Shown here: one piece after another, positions 16,753 to 24,972 of the stretch
Numbering within the stretch: the stretch's first letter is position 1
How the letters are laid out: the number at the start of each line of letters is the position of its first letter
From: Thermodesulfobacteriota bacterium
GTDB lineage: Bacteria > Desulfobacterota > DSM-4660 > Desulfatiglandales > Desulfatiglandaceae
NCBI GenBank assembly: GCA_028278625.1
Contig: JANQDY010000024.1
Coordinates: forward strand, 1-55,366
DNA: 55,366 nt
Direction of reading: 5' to 3'
Made by a program: the position numbers and the translations under genes
The notes under the pieces: generated by a model
Told to the model about the DNA's origin: nothing
The model's database searches: none
What the model saw: only the letters and a program-made list of their open reading frames with translations

Positions 16753-18588
16753 GTGAATTCCCCTTCCATGCTATCTGAATTGCGAAATTTGATAAGGGAT
16801 GTCCAGCAGGAGCCCTGGGCCGGAGATCTTCCGGAAAAGGAGGCATTCTGGGACCACTTTATACAATGGGTTGAAGAGGGACTTTTTTCAAAATTCCTGG
16901 AACGGCTTGCCGAAAAAGTTGATGAGATCGTAGACATTGATCCGGACCTTTCCGAGAAAGAGATTCTGGAAAGGGCCACCTGCCACATGGTCTCCTTCCT
17001 TGGAGCAATGTCTGCTTCCGTAAGAATCTATGACCCCAGGACCGAACAGATGCTTTCCTATGGATCATACCCGTCACGGGAAGAAACACGGGAAACCGCC
17101 ATCCCCCTTGAGGACAGCATTGCGGGAAAGGTATTGGGAAGTCGGAGAGCCTATTTTGCGCCTGATCTGCTGAAAGAAGAACTATACCACGACAAAGAGA
17201 CCGTTTTGAAGCTGGGTCTCCATTCTCTGATGGCCATTCCCTTTGAAATTCCAAGGTTCTTTCCCAGGGAGAGAGACACCCTCGGTGTCATTCAGATTTA
17301 CTTTGCGGACGGGGACAGGAAATTCGGGTCTCTTGACATCAAAGCCGCCGAAACCATGGTCAAACGCCTCAGTTTTGTCATCGCCCACAAAAAAATCCTC
17401 ACATTGAATCGTGTTGCGGAAAAGCGGGAATTGATCGTCAATCACATCTTCCGGAAGATCGGAAGCCGGGGCGGGGTGAAACTGGCGGAGGTGTTCAATG
17501 AAGTGGTTCCTGAACTGGCGGACATGGTGGATCTTCAGAGCTGCGCGCTTTTCTCGGTCGGTTCCGCGCTGGAGCAGGTCCTGTTACAGGCGGCTTATCC
17601 CAGCATCAACGGCTATCATTCTCTAGGAAAGGCGGTGCCCGTCACCAGTGAGCCGGTTTATGAAGTGCTGATGGAACTGAGGGACTATACGGGCGATTCC
17701 CGTTACGAAGAGGTCACGCCCTTTTACACCATGATTGTTGACGTGCAGCGAAGCGCCCTCATGTCTCAAGAGAACAAGCGGTTCGCCAGTGAACAGGGGA
17801 TCAACTCCATTCTCTTCATTCCCCTCAAAGTGGCGGGAGAAATCACCCATTTCATGCGATTCGACGCCTTGGACTATCGAAAGAGGTACCGGGAGGAAGA
17901 AATCGGCATTTTTCTGTTTCTGGGGCAAGAACTGGTAAAGGCGCAGAAGATGGAACAACTGGATGATGCCCTTCATGATTTCAAAAACCCGGCAATAGCA
18001 ACGGCTGGTTTTGCCCGTCGCCTCAAATTTCTCACCCAGAAAGATGACCTGGAGTCCTCAAGAGAGCAGATTCAGAAATACGTGGATATCCTGCTGGAGG
18101 AAACCAGCCGTCTGCAGGAACTTGCCATGGGTGTCTATACGGTGGGGGATGAACAGGTGGTGGATTTTTCCCGAACCCTGCAGAAAAGGGTGGAGATCAA
18201 CAAAGAGGCCGTCAAGGAGATGCTCAGGCAGGATGTGGCATTAAAGGAGGGGCCGTACGACTGGCAGTTGAGGGTCAAGTGCCACGATGTCCAGATTGAA
18301 CGGGTATTTGACAATCTTCTGAACAATGCCACCAAAGCGATCCCCTTAAGAGGAGGCATCCTGGCTGTTCGCACCTACAGAAGAGAGCGGTGGGCCTGTG
18401 CGGAGATTTCAAACAGCGGTGAAATGTCGCGGCAGGATCAGACGAAGATTGCTGAAGGTGCCGGTGAAGGGCGGGGACTCTATATTACCCGTCGAATACT
18501 GCGTATGCTGAACGGAAAACTGGAGATTCGATCCAAAGAGGGGATGACCACTGTTGTGGTTTTCCTGCCCCTTTATCTGGCTGAGTGA
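16753..18588 (+). CDS. GAF-domain sensor histidine kinase
   Basis: 611 residues, soluble. A short N-terminal helical region precedes two GAF-like domains (about 70-220 and 235-395; LGAMSASVRIYDP and AIPLEDSIAGKVLGS mark the first). A dimerisation helix has the phosphoacceptor region LHDFKNPAIATAGF (His near residue 407). The ATPase domain has the N-box FDNLLNNATKAIP and the late GEGRGLYITRRILRMLNG. It probably autophosphorylates on the His. No response regulator gene is adjacent, so its partner is elsewhere. The start is GTG 16753 or ATG 16768. No transmembrane segments are seen, so a cytoplasmic signal is likely. Confidence 0.85.
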   Translation: MNSPSMLSELRNLIRDVQQEPWAGDLPEKEAFWDHFIQWVEEGLFSKFLERLAEKVDEIVDIDPDLSEKEILERATCHMVSFLGAMSASVRIYDPRTEQMLSYGSYPSREETRETAIPLEDSIAGKVLGSRRAYFAPDLLKEELYHDKETVLKLGLHSLMAIPFEIPRFFPRERDTLGVIQIYFADGDRKFGSLDIKAAETMVKRLSFVIAHKKILTLNRVAEKRELIVNHIFRKIGSRGGVKLAEVFNEVVPELADMVDLQSCALFSVGSALEQVLLQAAYPSINGYHSLGKAVPVTSEPVYEVLMELRDYTGDSRYEEVTPFYTMIVDVQRSALMSQENKRFASEQGINSILFIPLKVAGEITHFMRFDALDYRKRYREEEIGIFLFLGQELVKAQKMEQLDDALHDFKNPAIATAGFARRLKFLTQKDDLESSREQIQKYVDILLEETSRLQELAMGVYTVGDEQVVDFSRTLQKRVEINKEAVKEMLRQDVALKEGPYDWQLRVKCHDVQIERVFDNLLNNATKAIPLRGGILAVRTYRRERWACAEISNSGEMSRQDQTKIAEGAGEGRGLYITRRILRMLNGKLEIRSKEGMTTVVVFLPLYLAE

Positions 18589-18632
18589 GCGTTTTGGGGG
18601 TGGAACCTTCAAGGGCTTGGGCGAACTGAAAG

Positions 18633-19964
18633 ATGAAGGATACCCCCAAACAGGTGATACCCAGAACCGGCACCCCAAAAAGAGGCCACATCGGCCTTTC
18701 TGACCGAATATCCCGGTTTCTTTATCAAAGGGTATGGGGCGGGAATCCTTCGGGCGCCTCGCGTACTCAGATCTTTGGCAATTCCTGTCTTAGAATTATT
18801 TCCATCGTATTCCTCAAAGTTCTAAAGGATGCCATCACCTTTCGGGCAAGGGGCCTGGCACTCACGGCTGTCCTGGCCGTGGCACCCATGCTGGCCCTTG
18901 GGACCGCTATCCTGAAAGATGTGGGCATCGGAAAAGAGACACAGCTTTTGGTCCATGGATTCCTTGATCAGATCGTGGTATCCGACGATTCACCGGTGGA
19001 CCAGAACGTTGATCCAAAAAAAGGAGCCCAGCCTGAAAAAAAACCTGCCATGGATTCACCGACCGCCCAGAAAGGGTCCAAAGGAAATCTGGTTATCCAC
19101 TTAAAACAGATCGTGGACAAAATCTTCGACTACATCAATCGAACCGATTTTGCGACCCTGGGATTTGCCGGTACCGTTGCCATATTGATTCTGGTGGCGT
19201 CTTTTTTCGCTCACCTCGAAGCATGCATGAATACCATTTGGGAGGTCAAGAAAGGGCGTTCCCTGTGGAAACGGGGGATAAATTATCTGGCAGTGCTGAT
19301 TTTACTCCCCATTGCCATGAATCTCGGCTTTGCGGCAATGGCGGTTCTTCAGAGTTCAACACTGATGGAGAGACTTGAGGTGCTCCTGCCGAGACCCTGG
19401 ATGGTATCGTTCCTGTTGAAGATGTTCCCGGCCATGGTCGTGGCGGGAACATTTGCCGCGCTGTACAAATTCCTGCCAAATACGGAGGTTTCGACCCTGT
19501 ATGCGCTGTCTGGGGGACTTTTTGCGGGTATCAGCTGGTTGCTGGTGTTGCTGCTTTACATGAATCTTCAGCTGGGTGTGGCACGTTACAATGCCATTTA
19601 CGGTTCTTTTGCCACCGTGCCGCTGATATTGCTTTGGATTTACATCGGCTGGGTGATCTTCCTGATGGGCGCCGAACTGGTATTCGCCTTTCAATTCCGC
19701 AGAGAGTATGATCCCGGCACCCGATTGCTCTCCCAAGACAACCGATTGGCCCTGGCCATCAATGTCTTCCGGTTTTTGAAGAAAAGGCCGCCTTCTCACG
19801 GAGCCATTGAAGCGGAAGAGATCGCCATGGCGTTGAACGCTCAAAAGGAGCCAGTAATGGCGGTTTTGGCGGATCTTGAACGGATCGGTTTTGTAGAGAA
19901 AAAAGCGGGCGCGAATTTCTCAATTGTGGGGGAGAGGCAGGTTCAAGGGATGGAATTCCGTTAG
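18633..19964 (+). CDS. YihY/BrkB-family membrane protein with C-terminal winged helix
   Basis: 443 residues. A cytoplasmic N-terminus of about 60 residues precedes FRARGLALTAVLAVAPMLALG, the first helix of the YihY (formerly misnamed RNase BN) family. A charged, Pro/Lys-rich extracytoplasmic insert follows (about 115-150). Further helices are WEVKKGRSLWKRGINYLAVL, FLPNTEVSTLYALSGGLFAGISW and GSFATVPLILLWIYIGWVIFLMGAELVFAFQ, the last being highly typical of the family. The C-terminal 80 residues look like a winged helix (VLADLERIGFVEKK). The function of the family is unsettled. Confidence 0.9.
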   Translation: MKDTPKQVIPRTGTPKRGHIGLSDRISRFLYQRVWGGNPSGASRTQIFGNSCLRIISIVFLKVLKDAITFRARGLALTAVLAVAPMLALGTAILKDVGIGKETQLLVHGFLDQIVVSDDSPVDQNVDPKKGAQPEKKPAMDSPTAQKGSKGNLVIHLKQIVDKIFDYINRTDFATLGFAGTVAILILVASFFAHLEACMNTIWEVKKGRSLWKRGINYLAVLILLPIAMNLGFAAMAVLQSSTLMERLEVLLPRPWMVSFLLKMFPAMVVAGTFAALYKFLPNTEVSTLYALSGGLFAGISWLLVLLLYMNLQLGVARYNAIYGSFATVPLILLWIYIGWVIFLMGAELVFAFQFRREYDPGTRLLSQDNRLALAINVFRFLKKRPPSHGAIEAEEIAMALNAQKEPVMAVLADLERIGFVEKKAGANFSIVGERQVQGMEFR

Positions 19965-19984
19965 GGCGTTTGGTGCGCAAGCGC

Positions 19985-20013
19985 TTGACGAAAAGTTGCT
20001 TAAGAGATACACT
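19985..20013 (+). promoter_or_regulatory. Candidate sigma-70 promoter for the Mla-type operon
   Basis: TTGACG and TACACT are separated by 17 bases, 45 bp before the cNMP/PAS gene ATG. The spacing is ideal and both hexamers are near consensus. This suggests that the sensor gene is the first gene of the lipid-transport operon. Pattern match only. Confidence 0.45.
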
Positions 20014-20057
20014 AACACCGATCAGATATATTCGGTTAAGCTTTCGGTAAATAGGCT

Positions 20058-21368
20058 ATGCTGAGCAGCGTTATTCATAACCCCGAGATGAAGAAGTATC
20101 TTGTTTCTTTTGAAACAGGGGAGACCCTCTTTTTCGAGGGCGATGATACCCAGGATATTTACGTTCTGGTATCCGGCAAACTGGATATTTTGAAAGGGAC
20201 CAAAAAGATCGCCGAAATCATTAAAGAAGGTGTGGTTTTCGGGGAAATGTCCTTTCTATTGGAACAGAAGAGAACCGCCACCGTAAGAGCAATGACGGAT
20301 GTGAAAGCGATCCGGATCCCCAAAGAGAAGGTTGAGTACTTTCTGAAGGAGTTTCCGGAGGTGGTTACGGTGGTGGCAAAATACCTGGCAAAACGCCTGG
20401 ATATCACCAGTCAGACCCTCTTCGGATTCCGGGAACTGTGCGACCAGCTGCCTGATGCCGTCATGATTGTGGACAAGGATGGCAATATCTCCACATGGAA
20501 CACTGCGGCGGAAAAACTCTACGGCAGAGAAGAGACCGAGATGGTGGGCAAATCCGCCGAAAGAATCTACGATGATCCATCCGTTTACAAAACCATCATT
20601 GAAGAGCTGAAAGCGGGCGATGCCATACAGGAAAAGGTGCTCAAAATCCGACATCCGGAAAAAGGGGTCTGTTTCGTTTCCACCAGCACGCGGGTGTTAT
20701 ACGACGGCCAGCACAATTTCCGGGGCGTGCTGTTCATCGGCAGGGACGTTACCTCCGTTGAAACCCTGGAGCGTCGCTATCGGCGCGCACGACGCTGGCT
20801 ATTCCCCGCTTTGGCCCTGCTGGCGCTCTTTACGGCGGGGATCCTGTTTGGATACCCCTATTTCTCCAAGGGCTATAAAATCACGGACTCGCGAAAACGC
20901 CAATTCAGGGATGATCTCCTGGTAACCTTCAACATGCTTGAATCGGTTCTGGCCGAGCCCTTTAAAGCCGGTGACCGCGGGAAAACCAGGCAGGTGATAA
21001 AGGGGTTCCTTGACGTCCAAAAGGATGTTTCAATTCCCTATCAGGGGCTGATCCTGCTGGATGAGAACAAGAAAGTGTTTGACGCCTATACGACCCTGCC
21101 CGGTTTCGATGGGGAAAAGATGCTCAGGAGCAGCTATTCCGGCATCCGTTTCGACCAAGGCAAGAACAGACCTTACAGCATACTGACCCTGTACCGGTCT
21201 ACCAAGGAAAATCCCATGGGAATTAAAGCCGTTGAAATGGCTTTCAAAATGGAAAAAGACGGTGATTTCCTGGGCTGGCTGGTCTTTCAGGTGGATCTTG
21301 CAAGACTGAAGGAAAAATATAACGTAAATGAGGATGATTTGAAACATCTTCCTTTTGACGGGCCTTAA
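20058..21368 (+). CDS. cNMP-binding, PAS and transmembrane sensor protein
   Basis: 436 residues. A cNMP-binding domain spans 10-115 (ETLFFEGDDTQDIYVLVSG, then the cassette VFGEMSFLLEQKRTATVRA). A PAS domain spans about 130-240 (LPDAVMIVDKDGNISTWN, RDVTSVETLERRY). One transmembrane helix (WLFPALALLALFTAGILFG) is followed by a probable periplasmic domain of about 150 residues. No kinase, cyclase or HTH output is present, so the protein may signal through contacts. It ends five bases before the STAS-MlaE gene, implying tight coupling to lipid transport. This topology, with cNMP and PAS cytoplasmic and a C-terminal domain outside, is unusual. Confidence 0.8.
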   Translation: MLSSVIHNPEMKKYLVSFETGETLFFEGDDTQDIYVLVSGKLDILKGTKKIAEIIKEGVVFGEMSFLLEQKRTATVRAMTDVKAIRIPKEKVEYFLKEFPEVVTVVAKYLAKRLDITSQTLFGFRELCDQLPDAVMIVDKDGNISTWNTAAEKLYGREETEMVGKSAERIYDDPSVYKTIIEELKAGDAIQEKVLKIRHPEKGVCFVSTSTRVLYDGQHNFRGVLFIGRDVTSVETLERRYRRARRWLFPALALLALFTAGILFGYPYFSKGYKITDSRKRQFRDDLLVTFNMLESVLAEPFKAGDRGKTRQVIKGFLDVQKDVSIPYQGLILLDENKKVFDAYTTLPGFDGEKMLRSSYSGIRFDQGKNRPYSILTLYRSTKENPMGIKAVEMAFKMEKDGDFLGWLVFQVDLARLKEKYNVNEDDLKHLPFDGP

Positions 21369-21373
21369 GACTG

Positions 21374-22513
21374 TTGAACACCACCGCTTCCACCCTTCCA
21401 TATGAGATCTCCAAAAAGGCGCAGGGCGGCACGACAATTCGTTTTCATGGTCGCATGGATTCGAGCAATGCCGCCACCCTTATTGAGGAGTTGTCCCGGG
21501 AATTTGCGGATCATCCGCCCGGAGACTTGACCGTGGATCTTGCGGATGTGACCTATTTGGACGATTTCGGAACCCTGGTGCTGGTGGAATTGCGCAAGAT
21601 TGCCGTAAGAGGAAACGGGGTTTTCGATCTGGAGAACCCCAGCCCGAAAACCAGGGAAATGTTGATGTTCCTCAAATTTGATTCCCTTTTCAAAAAGGTC
21701 TTTTTTAAAAAGAAGCGGCGAGAAGGGATCATCGTTCGAGTGGGTGAGAAGACCTTTGAGTTTTTTCTCGATTTGAAATACGCCATATCCTTTATCGGCG
21801 CCATCGCCCTTTCTCTGGGCTACCATTTGCTGCATCCCAAAGCACTCCGAAAGGACGATACCCTTGACTACATGCAGAAAACCGGTGTGGACGGTCTCCC
21901 AATCGTAGCGCTGATCAGTTTTCTCATGGGATTGATCATGGCCTTCATGAGTTCCGTTCAGTTGGAGCAATTCGGCGCCAACATCTACGTGGCATCGCTA
22001 GTAAGCCTTGCCATGACCCGGGAATTGGGACCCATCATGACGGCCATCATTGTTGCGGGAAGATCGGGATCCGCCTTTGCCGCGGAAATCGGGACCATGA
22101 AGATTTCAGAGGAAGTGGATGCTCTCTTTACCATGGGGTTTGACCCGGTGGGATTCCTGGTGATACCGAAGCTTATCGCCGCAATGATCATGGTTCCCAT
22201 TCTGACACTCTTTTCCGACATCTTTGCCATCGCAGGTGGTCTGCTGGTGGGCGTTTTCATGCTCGATCTGACCGTGGGCGCCTATGTGACTCAGACCATC
22301 AATACCCTAAGCATTTTCGACGTGTTTTGGGGGGTTCTGAAAAGCGGTGTTTTCGCGGTGCTGATCACCTGGGTCGGATGCTTGAGAGGCTTCCAGGTCA
22401 GCGGGGGCGCTGCCTCGGTGGGCCAGGCCACCACCTCCGCGGTGGTGAGCAGTATTTTCCTGATCATTCTTTTTGATTCCATCTTTTCAGTGGTTCTGCG
22501 CTATACCGGGTGA
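21374..22513 (+). CDS. STAS-MlaE fusion permease of a phospholipid (Mla-type) ABC transporter
   Basis: 379 residues. An N-terminal STAS domain spans about 10-105 (DLTVDLADVTYLDDFGTLVLVELRK), the role of separate MlaB in E. coli. The MlaE permease domain follows: LPIVALISFLMGLIMAFMSSVQLEQFGA, then LTRELGPIMTAIIVAGRSGSAFAAEIGTMK-like sequence (MTRELGPIM...) and MGFDPVGFLVIPK. MlaE forms the inner-membrane channel for lipid movement between membranes. The start is TTG 21374, with no strong ribosome site, consistent with coupling to the upstream gene. Fused STAS-MlaE proteins are known outside Enterobacteria. Confidence 0.9.
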   Translation: MNTTASTLPYEISKKAQGGTTIRFHGRMDSSNAATLIEELSREFADHPPGDLTVDLADVTYLDDFGTLVLVELRKIAVRGNGVFDLENPSPKTREMLMFLKFDSLFKKVFFKKKRREGIIVRVGEKTFEFFLDLKYAISFIGAIALSLGYHLLHPKALRKDDTLDYMQKTGVDGLPIVALISFLMGLIMAFMSSVQLEQFGANIYVASLVSLAMTRELGPIMTAIIVAGRSGSAFAAEIGTMKISEEVDALFTMGFDPVGFLVIPKLIAAMIMVPILTLFSDIFAIAGGLLVGVFMLDLTVGAYVTQTINTLSIFDVFWGVLKSGVFAVLITWVGCLRGFQVSGGAASVGQATTSAVVSSIFLIILFDSIFSVVLRYTG

Positions 22514-22523
22514 GAGACGAACC

Positions 22524-23273
22524 ATGTCCAGAAAAACGATCATAGAGGTGAAAGACCTGGAGGCCGGATATGACGATGCGGTGATCTTCAGAAACGTCAC
22601 CTTCAATGTCTATGAGGGCGAGATTTTTGTGATTCTGGGGGGGAGCGGGTGCGGCAAGAGTACGCTCTTAAAGAGCATTATCGGACTTTTGCAGCCGAGG
22701 GCGGGTCGAATTTTCATTGACGGGGATGAGGTCCAAAGTGAGGATGAAGACGGATTGAAGCAGATCCTGACCAAAATCGGCGTTCTCTATCAGAGTGCGG
22801 CATTGTTCGGTTCCATGACCGTGGCCCAGAATGTTGCTCTGCCCATAGAGGCGTATACTTCCCTCAAAAAGGAAGCCGTTGATACGCTGGTGAAAATGAA
22901 GCTGGGCCTCGTCAATCTGGATGGATATGGCAACCATCTCCCCTCCGAACTGAGTGGCGGCATGAAAAAAAGGGCCGGGCTGGCAAGGGCCATGGCCCTG
23001 AATCCCAAGATTCTCTTCTTTGATGAACCGTCCGCGGGCCTTGATCCCATTACTTCGGCGGAGCTGGACAACCTGCTGCTGCACTTGAACCGAACCCTGG
23101 GAACCACCATGGTCATTGTGACCCACGAACTGGACAGCATTTTTACGGTGGCTTCAAGGATCATCATGCTGGATAAGAAGGCCAAAGGCATGATTGCGGA
23201 GGGGGATCCCAGATACCTTCGGGATCACAGTCAGAATGCCTTTGTCAAGCAGTTTTTCAACCGTCGGGCCTGA
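22524..23273 (+). CDS. mlaF: Mla-type ABC transporter ATP-binding protein (MlaF)
   Basis: 249 residues from ATG 22524; an earlier in-frame start at 22473 would overlap mlaE by 41 bp. Walker A is GGSGCGKSTLLKSI, the Q-loop is LYQSAALFGSMTVAQNV, the signature is LSGGMKKRAGLARAM and Walker B is ILFFDEPSAGLDP, followed by VTHELDSIF. The LYQSAALF and LSGGMKKRAGLARA segments are typical of MlaF. It powers transport through the STAS-MlaE permease encoded directly upstream (10 bp gap). Confidence 0.92.
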   Translation: MSRKTIIEVKDLEAGYDDAVIFRNVTFNVYEGEIFVILGGSGCGKSTLLKSIIGLLQPRAGRIFIDGDEVQSEDEDGLKQILTKIGVLYQSAALFGSMTVAQNVALPIEAYTSLKKEAVDTLVKMKLGLVNLDGYGNHLPSELSGGMKKRAGLARAMALNPKILFFDEPSAGLDPITSAELDNLLLHLNRTLGTTMVIVTHELDSIFTVASRIIMLDKKAKGMIAEGDPRYLRDHSQNAFVKQFFNRRA

Positions 23274-23292
23274 ATGAAAAGGAATTTTCCTT

Positions 23293-24309
23293 ATGGCATC
23301 AAGAAAAGCAAAATTCACCGTGGGCCTTTTCGTGGCCGGAGGCCTGACCATCAGTGTGCTGGCCATTGTCTGGCTCGGAATGAGCCGGTATTTTGAAAAA
23401 GGGCGCTTCTACGTTACCTATTTTAACGAATCCGTTCAGGGCCTGCAAAAGGACTCCCCGGTGAAGTATCGTGGCGTCCCCATCGGAAGGGTTGAGAGTA
23501 TCGGGGTGGCGCCCGATTCAAAGCTCATTCAGGTAATTCTCAAAGTCGAAACAGGCCAGAAGCTGGACAAGAGCATCGTCGCACAGCTCAAGAATGTGGG
23601 AATCACCGGCAGTATGCTGGTGGAGCTGGATCGAAAGAGAATCGGGGAGCCGGATGAGTCCCCCCCGCTCTCGTTTCCCTCGGAATATCCCATCGTGGCG
23701 TCAAAACCGTCCAACATCAATCAGCTGCTGCAAGGGTTGGACGATGTGTTGACCCATTTCAAATCCATTGATCTAAAAGGGATTTCAGACAAGTTGAAAC
23801 TGACCCTCGACAACGCCAATGTGGTGATGGCAGCGGCTGATATTAAGGGGATTAGCAACACGCTTCAGTCCGCACTGTCCGGTGCCGAGAGCATTTTGAA
23901 GGATCCCAAATGGCAGGGGATCTTGGGTTCCGTGGATCATGCTGCAAAATCGGCGAAGGATTTGATGAAAAAGGCTGGAAATTCCCTGGGCAAGGTGGAC
24001 CGAACCCTGGTTCGAATGGAAAAGTTCATCGCCACAAATGAAAAACCGATCGGAGAGGCGGTCCTGGATCTCAAGAAAGCCATGGTGAGTGCCAACACCC
24101 TGTTGGAAAAAGGGACCGGTCTCATCACCAACGCAGATGATACGCTCAATCGGCTGAAAGCCCAGCTTCTGATCAGCGTGCAAAACCTGGAGCGGGCCAC
24201 GGACAACCTGAACCGATTTCTGGAAGTTCTTTCAGACAGCCCGTCACAGTTGTTGTTTGGCGAACCGGCGGAACCGACGGCACTGGAGATGGATAATCGG
24301 GAGCAATGA
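23293..24309 (+). CDS. mlaD: MlaD-family (MCE domain) lipid-binding protein
   Basis: 338 residues. A short cytoplasmic N-terminus and one transmembrane helix (KFTVGLFVAGGLTISVLAIVWLG) precede an MCE domain at about 35-120 (YFNESVQGLQKDSPVKYRGVPIGRVESIG). A long helical C-terminal region with heptad character (about 140-320) follows. MCE proteins form hexameric rings that shuttle lipids across the periplasm. The extended helical tail is longer than in E. coli MlaD (about 180 residues in total) and resembles tunnel-forming MCE proteins. Its ATGA overlaps the following lipoprotein frame. Confidence 0.92.
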   Translation: MASRKAKFTVGLFVAGGLTISVLAIVWLGMSRYFEKGRFYVTYFNESVQGLQKDSPVKYRGVPIGRVESIGVAPDSKLIQVILKVETGQKLDKSIVAQLKNVGITGSMLVELDRKRIGEPDESPPLSFPSEYPIVASKPSNINQLLQGLDDVLTHFKSIDLKGISDKLKLTLDNANVVMAAADIKGISNTLQSALSGAESILKDPKWQGILGSVDHAAKSAKDLMKKAGNSLGKVDRTLVRMEKFIATNEKPIGEAVLDLKKAMVSANTLLEKGTGLITNADDTLNRLKAQLLISVQNLERATDNLNRFLEVLSDSPSQLLFGEPAEPTALEMDNREQ

Positions 24310-24323
24310 AAAGGAGAAATTGG

Positions 24324-24953
24324 ATGAGGAAGCGTCAAAGACTACTGCTGGTGGTTATTTGCGGTCTCTTTTGCCTGGCAGGGTGTAATGCACTCAAAAA
24401 ACCGAAACCCAAAATCAGCTATTACACCCTAGAATATACGGTCCCCAAACCGGAAAACCTGAAACCCATCGACAAGGTCATACGGGTGGACCGCTTCGGG
24501 GTGGCCCCGCCCTATAACTCCAACCGCATGATCTTTCAAAATGAATCTTTCAAACGGGACGAATATGTCTTTTCCAAATGGATTGCAAATCCAGGGAGTT
24601 TTGCCACCTATTTTCTGGCCAGGGATTTGCGGGACTCGGGCCTTTTCAAGGCGGTATTTACCTATAAAAGCCATCAGAGCGCTTCCTATGCCCTGGAAGG
24701 ATCCGTTGACGAATTCATGGAAATGGATTCGCCAGACGGGTGGGATGCGGTGCTGGGGTTGAGTATTATGCTGGTGGTCCTTGGGGAACCGGATGTGAGC
24801 AAACGGATTCTGTTGCAGAAATCGTACCGGGTAAAACGAAGATGCCGGGAAGAGCATCCCCGCGGTCTGGCCGAAACCATGAGCCTGGCCATGGGGGAAG
24901 TTTCGGAAAAGATCATACTGGATGTTTACAGGGCATTGAAAGCGCAAAAATAG
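24324..24953 (+). CDS. ABC-type transport auxiliary lipoprotein (PqiC-like, DUF330/ABC_trans_aux)
   Basis: About 209 residues from ATG 24324, which has AAGGAG seven bases upstream; an ATG at 24306 overlaps the mlaD stop and is an alternative. The signal peptide ends in the lipobox LAGC, so the mature protein is probably lipidated and held in the outer membrane. The body contains ISYYTLEY, KVIRVDRFGVAPPYNSNRM and DEYVFSKWIANPG, the pattern of PqiC-type lipoproteins that accompany MCE systems. The gene closes the Mla-type operon. The same role is played by MlaA or PqiC in other bacteria. Confidence 0.85.
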   Translation: MRKRQRLLLVVICGLFCLAGCNALKKPKPKISYYTLEYTVPKPENLKPIDKVIRVDRFGVAPPYNSNRMIFQNESFKRDEYVFSKWIANPGSFATYFLARDLRDSGLFKAVFTYKSHQSASYALEGSVDEFMEMDSPDGWDAVLGLSIMLVVLGEPDVSKRILLQKSYRVKRRCREEHPRGLAETMSLAMGEVSEKIILDVYRALKAQK

Positions 24954-24972
24954 ACATTATTGGGATTGATTC

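Noticed and set aside
18590..18660. Inverted GGGGGT/ACCCCC between the kinase and YihY genes
   Set aside because: The loop is about 45 nt and no T tract follows, so it is not a convincing terminator; it may be chance.
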